Source: Metabacillus_B sp050107715 (GTDB lineage: Bacteria > Bacillota > Bacilli > Bacillales > Bacillaceae). Taken from it: a stretch of DNA of 64,000 nucleotides. Below, one piece after another: positions 58,809 to 64,000 of this stretch (the first letter of the stretch is position 1; each line of letters starts with the position of its first letter). The stretch is taken from the NCBI RefSeq assembly GCF_050107715.1, contig NZ_JBNILN010000001.1, positions 62,001-126,000 on the forward strand. The letters are read 5' to 3'. Position numbers and translations under genes: made by a program. Under the pieces are notes generated by a model that saw nothing but the letters and a program-made list of their open reading frames with translations, ran no database searches and was not told where the DNA came from.

Positions 58809-61100
58809 TTATATTTCAATTACTGCTTTAAATCCTTCACCTTTCGACGTTTCAATGGTCAGCGTTCCTTTTAAAGCCTTTACGCGCTCGCTGATACCGG
58901 ATAGGCCCATACTTTCAGAATTATAGATAATCTCATTTTGATCAAACCCAATTCCGTCATCCTCATAGTGAAGAACAATCTTATCTTTGATGCACACAAG
59001 CATAATCAGCACATTGCTTGCATGAGAGTGCTTATGGGCATTCGTGAGGAGCTCCTGGATAATACGGTATAAATTCAGCTGAACATCAATATCCGTATTC
59101 GTCTGAAATTTGCCGGCATTCATCCGGATTTCAAAGTCTGCAAATTCCTGATACTGGGTAACCAGTTTATTTAAAGCCTTAACAAGCCCCAGATCATATA
59201 AAAGCTGCGGGCGGAGCTCCTGGCATGTTTCCCTGGTTGTTTTAATAATCTTCGTCATGTTCTCATTCATATCTTCAAGCTGATTCTTTAGGTCTGCGGG
59301 AGCCGCCTCCAGCTCTACAAGCGCCACTTCACACTGCCTCTTAAGAGAAATCAGGTCCTGAAGAACGGAGTCATGCAAATCCTTCGCAAGGTTGGAGCGC
59401 TGCTTCTCTTCTATCGAAAAGAATAGCTTTGTCAGCCAGGAAGGATTGGTGCCTTCCTTCTGCACCGTTTCTAGATGGTTCATAAGCTCCTCAATTTTGA
59501 GGAAGTTTTCGAGAGAGACATGAGTATAGAATGAGAGCGCTTTGAGCCATGAAATTTCGTCTCTTGTTAGCTTAGGGGTATTTATGGTTGAGAGACAGAG
59601 GAGAATGTAATTTCGATCTTCCGTTTCTCCTATTTTTATTAAAAACCCCTTATCAACTTCTTTAATTTTTCCTATTTCTGATAACGTAAAGGGGATTTCC
59701 TTTACATAATTCATAACTTCTTCTTCGGTTTGTAATAAAACGTTTCCTTGAGTGTCTGCCTCGATAAAATACGCTTTACTTACTAGAAGAACATCAGTAA
59801 TTGTCTTTTTTAAATGTGTAATAACCTGGACCAGGTTAACAGATTTACTAATTTGGTCTGTATACTTAAAGATGCTGTCCTGATAATTATACTTTTCAGA
59901 AAAGCGTTTTAATTTAAACCTAAAATCAAGGATTTCTTTAAAATAAAACATTAGGATCACTGTTATATAGATGAAAATAGTCAGCTTGACTAAATAAAAG
60001 CTTGTATCGCTTTCTTCCAATAACAAAATAGCTCCAAGACAAATTGCAGTTGGTAATACAGCCAACAGAGCATAATATCTAACTCTTCCAAGAATAAATT
60101 CAATATCATATATCTTAGTAGCTACAAATTGATAAACTAATGAAAAAGGAATTAGCAGGATGAAAGCTGCTAATATTGTAGGCGGAAAAATATGCTTATT
60201 AAAAATTAAAAATGGAATTAAATAAAGCAAAATAAATGGAAAAAAAGCCATGAAATTAGTAACGATAAGCACTTTCAGAAGATATTTTTGATCTGTATAC
60301 CTAATTTTTTTTAAGCTTCTCATAATTAAAACAAAAACTAAAATAATAAGAGTTCCAAATGTAATTAAGTTTGAAATTTTGGTGAAATTGTAAGAGCTAT
60401 AATCATATCTAGGAAATTCGATTATTAAATTAAATAGTGTAATTCCGTAACCAAACACCAAGAACCACTTACTGAATAAAAGTCTGCCATATTCTTTAAA
60501 GTATTGATAGATGAAATGAAGGTAAAGGACTGGAGTCAATAAAAAGAAAACTATATTTGCATATCGTGCAAAAACATCAGCTCTTGCTGAAACACCTGCG
60601 CTGAAATGAGCCAACGCAATGTTAAGTAGAAAAGCATTTAAAATGAATGCCGAGAGCAAATTTAATTTTCTATTTGACCTGTATAAAAAGTAACTGCAAA
60701 ATAGGCAGAGAACCATGAGAACTAGCGGAAGAACTACTATGAAGAATGACTGACTATTTATTAATGTATCCTCTACTTCAAAATTTCTAATTACACCATT
60801 TGAGTCAATGGTGAAAGATTGCACCCGTTCTAATTTTCGGTCCCTTATGATAGGCTGATGATTAGAAGGACTCTCATTATTAACTACAAGGACTTCATCT
60901 CCAATTTTCAAACCCACAGAAGAAGCCCACGTTTGGGGCTCCACATCAGAAATGATATACTTCCCGTCTTTTTTTTCATCAACAATTGCACCAATATAGG
61001 GATGAAGAAAATTAAAGACAAGGAAGTACAAGCATAATAATACACTTACAATTACAGTGAGTTTATACCATGTGTTAATTCTACTGAAGTAGTTTTTCAT
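58809..61100 (-). CDS. comP: ComX-sensing histidine kinase ComP
   Basis: 763 aa. N-terminal helix (about 13-32), an extracytoplasmic PDZ-like loop (GKYIISDVEPQTWASSVGLK, IGDEVLVVNN), seven or so further helices to about residue 390, then a GAF-like region and HisKA_3 with NLAKDLHDSVLQDLISLKRQ (His near 570) and an ATPase with QELLTNAHKHSHASNV and DDGIGFDQ. The N-terminal two thirds are AT-rich and diverged, the kinase end is conserved: the known ComQXP polymorphism pattern. Only a weak GGTG precedes the ATG. Confidence 0.93.
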   Translation of the reverse strand: MKNYFSRINTWYKLTVIVSVLLCLYFLVFNFLHPYIGAIVDEKKDGKYIISDVEPQTWASSVGLKIGDEVLVVNNESPSNHQPIIRDRKLERVQSFTIDSNGVIRNFEVEDTLINSQSFFIVVLPLVLMVLCLFCSYFLYRSNRKLNLLSAFILNAFLLNIALAHFSAGVSARADVFARYANIVFFLLTPVLYLHFIYQYFKEYGRLLFSKWFLVFGYGITLFNLIIEFPRYDYSSYNFTKISNLITFGTLIILVFVLIMRSLKKIRYTDQKYLLKVLIVTNFMAFFPFILLYLIPFLIFNKHIFPPTILAAFILLIPFSLVYQFVATKIYDIEFILGRVRYYALLAVLPTAICLGAILLLEESDTSFYLVKLTIFIYITVILMFYFKEILDFRFKLKRFSEKYNYQDSIFKYTDQISKSVNLVQVITHLKKTITDVLLVSKAYFIEADTQGNVLLQTEEEVMNYVKEIPFTLSEIGKIKEVDKGFLIKIGETEDRNYILLCLSTINTPKLTRDEISWLKALSFYTHVSLENFLKIEELMNHLETVQKEGTNPSWLTKLFFSIEEKQRSNLAKDLHDSVLQDLISLKRQCEVALVELEAAPADLKNQLEDMNENMTKIIKTTRETCQELRPQLLYDLGLVKALNKLVTQYQEFADFEIRMNAGKFQTNTDIDVQLNLYRIIQELLTNAHKHSHASNVLIMLVCIKDKIVLHYEDDGIGFDQNEIIYNSESMGLSGISERVKALKGTLTIETSKGEGFKAVIEI

Positions 61101-61136
61101 TATAAAACACCTTTTTTATCTATTTGAAACGAAACA

Positions 61137-61295
61137 TTACCACCAATAGTGTGCTACAGTTTTTGTTGCGTTAAATAATCCTTCTATTAAACTTGGAAGT
61201 TCCTCTAAGCTCACTCCTAAAATGCTTACTTCGCCATTCATTGCTTTCTCAACTACATCTGGATTATCTAATAAGTATTGTACTATATCCTGCAT
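61137..61295 (-). CDS. comX: ComX pheromone precursor
   Basis: 52 aa, MQDIVQYLLDNPDVVEKAMN at the start, the MQDxxxYLL...P opening of ComX, and ATKTVAHYWW at the end. ComQ should prenylate a C-terminal Trp and the last residues become the extracellular signal. Here Trp occupies both of the final two positions. AAAGGAG, located within the last codons of comQ, stands eight bases before the ATG; comQ's stop is two bases before this start. comP follows after 36 bases. Confidence 0.92.
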   Translation of the reverse strand: MQDIVQYLLDNPDVVEKAMNGEVSILGVSLEELPSLIEGLFNATKTVAHYWW

Positions 61296-61297
61296 GT

Positions 61298-62257
61298 TTA
61301 CAGCTCCTTTTTATTATTATTTATCAAATGAGATTTTAAAATCTCAATCCGATCCGCGTTTAGAGGCAGACGGTTCATTGATGTGGCTGCTTTCTGGATG
61401 GCAATCTGCTTGATGACGTTTAAATAAGAAATGACTCCTGATTTAAAGAGCACTTCTTTGTAAGTCTTTATACCGCCATATTCCTCTTCGAACGTTTTGC
61501 CGCTTCTAAAAAACTGCAGCAGTTCTTTTGATGCATCGTTAAATTCCCTTTTTATATATAAAAGTGCCAAGGTGTTTTTTTGAGCAGACACGTCACTTTT
61601 ATGCGAGTGAAATAAATCCCTGAAATCATTCTCAGCTTGCGCCGCAAGACCGATTTGCGTTGCGTATTCATGCACTTCCGGAATTTCGGTTCCGCCCGAG
61701 TAGATGACGCCCGTCATGGAGGCCATGGCCAGGAGCGATCCGGACTTTCGCTTCATCATTTCCAGGCATGCTTCTTCGGTAAGAGCCGATCCTGTCAAAT
61801 CTTCGTGCTGCCCTTCCATTGCCAGGACAGAATAACGACTGATCAGCCTGGTCAGCGGTTCACTGTTTTCCAGCTCCGCAACCATTTGAAGGCTGAGTGT
61901 ATACATCATGGTCGCAAGGTTTATCGCTTCTCCTGGATGAATTTTCATCCACGGCTCTGAATAATTATCCTGATCCTCAAGGTCATCCAGAATATCGAAT
62001 GAGAGTGCATATAGCTCGACTGCGGCCGCAATTTTATACAGTCCCTCTTCAAAATGGGGAAGGATGTCAGACTCTTTGGCAAAAAGCATTCCGTGGAGAA
62101 ATACAAGCTGCCCGAAGAAAACCTGATCCTTCGTGCAGATAAACGACAAAATTCGATCCCTTGCTGATTCGTTCTTTACTTTTGAGGTTACCGATTGCAC
62201 GGATGCCTTTATGACTGCGTCGAAGTTCAAGTGTAAATGGTCACTAATTGCAATCAC
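61298..62257 (-). CDS. comQ: ComX isoprenyl transferase/processing enzyme ComQ
   Basis: 319 aa polyprenyl-synthase fold. The first aspartate-rich motif is ALSFDILDDLEDQDNYSEPW (DDxxD), with GQHEDLTGSALTEEACLEMM and MKRKSGSLLAMASMTGVIYS (second helix block) and NTLALLYIKREFNDASKELL matching ComQ rather than primary metabolic synthases. Makes the prenylated Trp on ComX. The start is doubtful: the GTG at 62257 is embedded in AAAGGGGTG, which looks like the ribosome site itself; an ATT at 62248 would be well spaced. Confidence 0.9.
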   Translation of the reverse strand: MIAISDHLHLNFDAVIKASVQSVTSKVKNESARDRILSFICTKDQVFFGQLVFLHGMLFAKESDILPHFEEGLYKIAAAVELYALSFDILDDLEDQDNYSEPWMKIHPGEAINLATMMYTLSLQMVAELENSEPLTRLISRYSVLAMEGQHEDLTGSALTEEACLEMMKRKSGSLLAMASMTGVIYSGGTEIPEVHEYATQIGLAAQAENDFRDLFHSHKSDVSAQKNTLALLYIKREFNDASKELLQFFRSGKTFEEEYGGIKTYKEVLFKSGVISYLNVIKQIAIQKAATSMNRLPLNADRIEILKSHLINNNKKEL

Positions 62258-62351
62258 CCCTTTAAAAGTAATATTACTATATATGCATTTTTTTTAATAG
62301 ATAATTATAAAATTTTTACATTCTTATAAAAATTTTACCTTAATTTAGAAG

Positions 62352-62384
62352 AAAAAAAGCAGTTTCCTTTAAGGAAACTGCTTT
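62352..62384 (-). terminator. Second terminator between degQ and comQ
   Basis: AAAGCAGTTTCCTT-AAGGAAACTGCTTT, near perfect 14-bp arms, with seven T on the minus strand. Confidence 0.85.
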
Positions 62385-62414
62385 CTGTTTCTATCCGTCC
62401 ATTCTTCTGTTTAC

Positions 62415-62445
62415 AAAGAAAAAAGCTCTGGCTGATAAGAGCTTT
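62415..62445 (-). terminator. Terminator overlapping the degQ stop codon
   Basis: AAAGCTCT ... AGAGCTTT; the 5' arm begins within the TAA of degQ, followed by TTTTTTC on the minus strand. Confidence 0.75.
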
Positions 62446-62584
62446 ACGAGACCTTTACATATGCGTATTTATCGTATTTATCGATGCTCTTGTTTATGGA
62501 TTGCAAGGATTGCTTCGTTTCACGAATTTCTTTTTCCAGCTGCTGAAGAAACTGTGTCAATTCTTCGATCTTGTGTTGTGTCAT
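62444..62584 (-). CDS. degQ: Pleiotropic regulator DegQ
   Basis: 46 aa, the same length as B. subtilis DegQ, which stimulates phosphotransfer from DegS to DegU and so degradative enzyme production. MTQHKIEELTQFLQQLEKEI, then RETKQSLQSINKSIDKYDKY and AYVKVS; the INKSID..DKYxY core is shared. Amphipathic coiled-coil. GGAGTGTGGAAGCG precedes the ATG. A ComA box lies about 120 bases upstream, so it is quorum-sensing controlled. Confidence 0.93.
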   Translation of the reverse strand: MTQHKIEELTQFLQQLEKEIRETKQSLQSINKSIDKYDKYAYVKVS

Positions 62585-62702
62585 CGCTTCCACACTCCTT
62601 CTTTAAATCGGGCTGGCTTCTATTCGCTTGCTAACCCTTTTGCTAACTTTAATACTAAAGGAGTGCGGGCCGTTTGTAACCGAAAATAAGGCGAAATTCA
62701 CA

Positions 62703-62718
62703 GTGCGGGATACCGCAA
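62703..62718 (-). promoter_or_regulatory. ComA box upstream of degQ
   Basis: Minus strand TTGCGG-TATC-CCGCAC matches the ComA recognition sequence TTGCGG-N4-CCGCAA in 11 of 12 positions. Downstream TTACAA and TAGTAT, 16 bases apart, are a possible sigma-A promoter. Confidence 0.85.
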
Positions 62719-62777
62719 CCCTTTCAATAGTCCATATGATTCATATTTACGGATTATCAGTCGTGCTATTGTACCTA

Positions 62778-63035
62778 TTAAGATTTGACTTTCATGCCTG
62801 GATACTCAGGTTCACCGAAATTACTGAATAATTGGTCCCGGAATATTTCCTGCGCATGCCATTCAGCCCTTTCACGGACAGCTGCTAATTCAGCCGGACC
62901 ATTGTATCTGATTAGTAAATCTTCAATTCTTTTTTCAGAGCATACGAATTCTGCTTCGACCGCATTTCCTTCATGATGGAATACAAAGGCAACAACCAGC
63001 TTATTTTCCAATTCAAAGATTTTCGGTTCAAGCAA
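62778..63035 (-). CDS. Hypothetical protein (85 aa)
   Basis: LEPKIFELENKLVVAFVFHH and EGNAVEAEFVCSEKRIEDLL suggest a small alpha/beta soluble protein; the C-terminal half is acidic and helical (ELAAVRERAEWHAQEIFRDQ). TTG start with AGGAGGG eight bases upstream. I do not recognise the family. It occupies about the position of yuzC in B. subtilis but similarity is not evident to me. Confidence 0.7.
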   Translation of the reverse strand: MLEPKIFELENKLVVAFVFHHEGNAVEAEFVCSEKRIEDLLIRYNGPAELAAVRERAEWHAQEIFRDQLFSNFGEPEYPGMKVKS

Positions 63036-63206
63036 AACGATTCCCTCCTAAAAGATGTCATATTATTTAACTATTCGCTCTTTTTTGCTTAAACCCTCCT
63101 TCTATCAGCAGGTGTTTACGTTCACCCTTATGCTTGAGAATAAAAATAGACAAATATAATAAAGAGGAACATACATATAATACATGCTTATTTGGAGGTG
63201 AAGTGC

Positions 63207-63494
63207 TTGTCCGGTCCATTGCGTTCGCCCTATACAGATGTTTTTGGCTTAAGTGCAAGGGAATGCCTTTCTCTTTATGCAGATTTGCAAAAAGTATTGG
63301 CAGCCATCTCTTCCTCACCGCGGTACGCCTTTCAAATAAGAAAAAACGCGGAGCTTTCCAATACGAAGGAGGTTCGGCGGCTAATCCGTCAATCAGGGTT
63401 AGTTTCTCCATTTGATGTAGCTTATACTCCAGATGGGATCAACATCACTATCCTAAAGGATCACGGGCATCTGACCGCTTCATTAAGGTGGTAA
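63207..63494 (+). CDS. Hypothetical protein (95 aa)
   Basis: Begins at TTG 63207 with GGAGGTGA well spaced upstream. RSPYTDVFGLSARECLSLYA, LQKVLAAISSSPRYAFQIRK and KEVRRLIRQSGLVSPFDVAY suggest a small DNA- or protein-binding helical domain, ending with a beta hairpin (GINITILKDHGHLTASLRW). Family not recognised. An overlapping reverse-strand frame (63067-63411) lacks plausible coding character. Confidence 0.65.
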   Translation: MSGPLRSPYTDVFGLSARECLSLYADLQKVLAAISSSPRYAFQIRKNAELSNTKEVRRLIRQSGLVSPFDVAYTPDGINITILKDHGHLTASLRW

Positions 63495-63562
63495 CAGCAA
63501 TTAGTAAATTCCGGTCAGCATACATGGGCGGGGTGTGCTAAAACTAAAAGCGAGGTGAATTC

Positions 63563-64000
63563 ATGGAGATATTTACGGCTGATTTTTTGGCCTCCCTTTT
63601 ATCCATCATAGTCATTGATCTGGTGCTTGCAGGGGATAATGCGATCCTAATTGGATTGGCTGCCAGAAACCTGCCCGCAGGACAGAGGAAGAAGGTTATC
63701 CTTTGGGGTACTGCAGGAGCGATTATTATAAGGGCTATTGCCACGTTTGCCTTCGTTTATTTACTCAAGATTCCCGGTCTGCTTTTAGCGGGCGGTTTGA
63801 TCCTTCTTTGGATCGCCTACCGGCTGCTGACCGACGATAAAGAGCATGACGTAAAATCAGGAAACAGTATGGGAGCTGCCATCCGAACCATTATTATTGC
63901 CGATGCTGTAATGGGGCTTGATAACGTTTTGGCGGTAGCAGGTGCAGCTCATGGAAGTTTCTTGCTGGTTACCCTAGGGCTTTTGATCTCCATTCCGATT
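63563..64000 (+). CDS. TerC-family membrane protein (YjbE-like), cut by the window end
   Basis: 146 residues visible. ADFLASLLSIIVIDLVLAGD and NAILIGLAARNLPAGQRKKV are the TerC signature (GDNA with the metal-binding Asp), and IIADAVMGLDNVLAVAGAA is the second Asp motif. TerC proteins transport metals, several B. subtilis members exporting Mn2+. No yybP-ykoY manganese riboswitch is visible upstream. GCGAGGTGAATTC precedes the ATG. Confidence 0.85.
   Translation, partial: MEIFTADFLASLLSIIVIDLVLAGDNAILIGLAARNLPAGQRKKVILWGTAGAIIIRAIATFAFVYLLKIPGLLLAGGLILLWIAYRLLTDDKEHDVKSGNSMGAAIRTIIIADAVMGLDNVLAVAGAAHGSFLLVTLGLLISIPI

Noticed and set aside
63067..63411. Reverse-strand frame opposite the gene at 63207
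   Set aside because: The forward frame has a strong ribosome site and coding character; the reverse one has neither.
63495..63562. yybP-ykoY manganese riboswitch before the TerC gene
   Set aside because: The gap is under 70 bases and lacks the conserved stem and loop blocks.

Overview
The window is a chromosomal segment of a Bacillaceae endospore former. Its gene order follows the Bacillus subtilis yugU-to-degQ region closely: yugU, yugT, yugS, yugP, mstX-yugO, yugN, pgi, yugJ, yuzA, yugI, alaT-alaR, yugF, yugE, patB, kinB, kapB, kapD, pbpD, yuxK, yufK, mrpABCDEFG, yuxO, comA, comP, comX, comQ, degQ. Shine-Dalgarno sites are strong (AGGAGG type), intrinsic terminators are frequent, and GTG/TTG starts are common. 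Sporulation genes (tgl, kinB, kapB, kapD) are present. No rRNA, tRNA, CRISPR array or complete mobile element was seen. Species and genus cannot be fixed from the window.

Region by region. 1-2.1 kb: start of a thiamine thiazole operon (tenI-thiO-thiS) behind a TPP riboswitch and attenuator. 2.1-13.6 kb: mostly small stand-alone genes (amber-interrupted CHY zinc finger, YqeC-type 6-phosphogluconate dehydrogenase, GH18 lipoprotein, DUF3231, DUF3817, hydrolase, DJ-1/PfpI protein, DUF3243, cystine transporter TcyP, spore transglutaminase, YugU). A tandem duplication at 8.9-9.7 kb carries a short-repeat element. 13.8-18.7 kb: a phosphorelay operon (Hpt-REC-GGDEF-REC, CheY-like regulator, hybrid histidine kinase). 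18.9-30.4 kb: yugT, a dicarboxylate/amino-acid symporter, yugS, yugP, the Mistic/K+ channel pair mstX-yugO, a 0.5 kb GTCTGAC repeat array, yugN, pgi, a GNAT, yugJ and yuzA. 30.6-36.9 kb: an accessory insertion relative to B. subtilis, with a drug exporter, decayed lipoproteins, an IS1182-type remnant, yugI, an ECF sigma/anti-sigma pair and an XRE regulator. 37-49.9 kb: alanine aminotransferase and its regulator, yugF, yugE, patB, a second cluster of the GTCCGTA repeat element, kinB, sodC, kapB, kapD, pbpD, yuxK and yufK. 50-55.9 kb: the seven-gene Mrp Na+/H+ antiporter operon. 56-64 kb: AlkD-like protein, yuxO, a 26-aa membrane peptide, a SIMPL protein, then the ComQ-ComX-ComP-ComA quorum-sensing locus with degQ, and a TerC-family gene cut by the window end.

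How it fits together. ComQ prenylates and processes ComX; mature ComX activates ComP; ComP phosphorylates ComA; ComA-P should then bind the near-perfect ComA box upstream of degQ. The ComX here is 52 residues and ends in two tryptophans, an unusual pherotype. KinB and KapB feed the Spo0A phosphorelay but are separated here by a Cu/Zn-SOD-like lipoprotein gene and a small membrane-protein gene. The most unusual non-genic signals are three short-repeat systems: a GTCCGTA array with a conserved tail at two distant loci, the GTCTGAC double-dyad array after yugO, and isolated perfect palindromes before the DUF3817 gene and mrpA.
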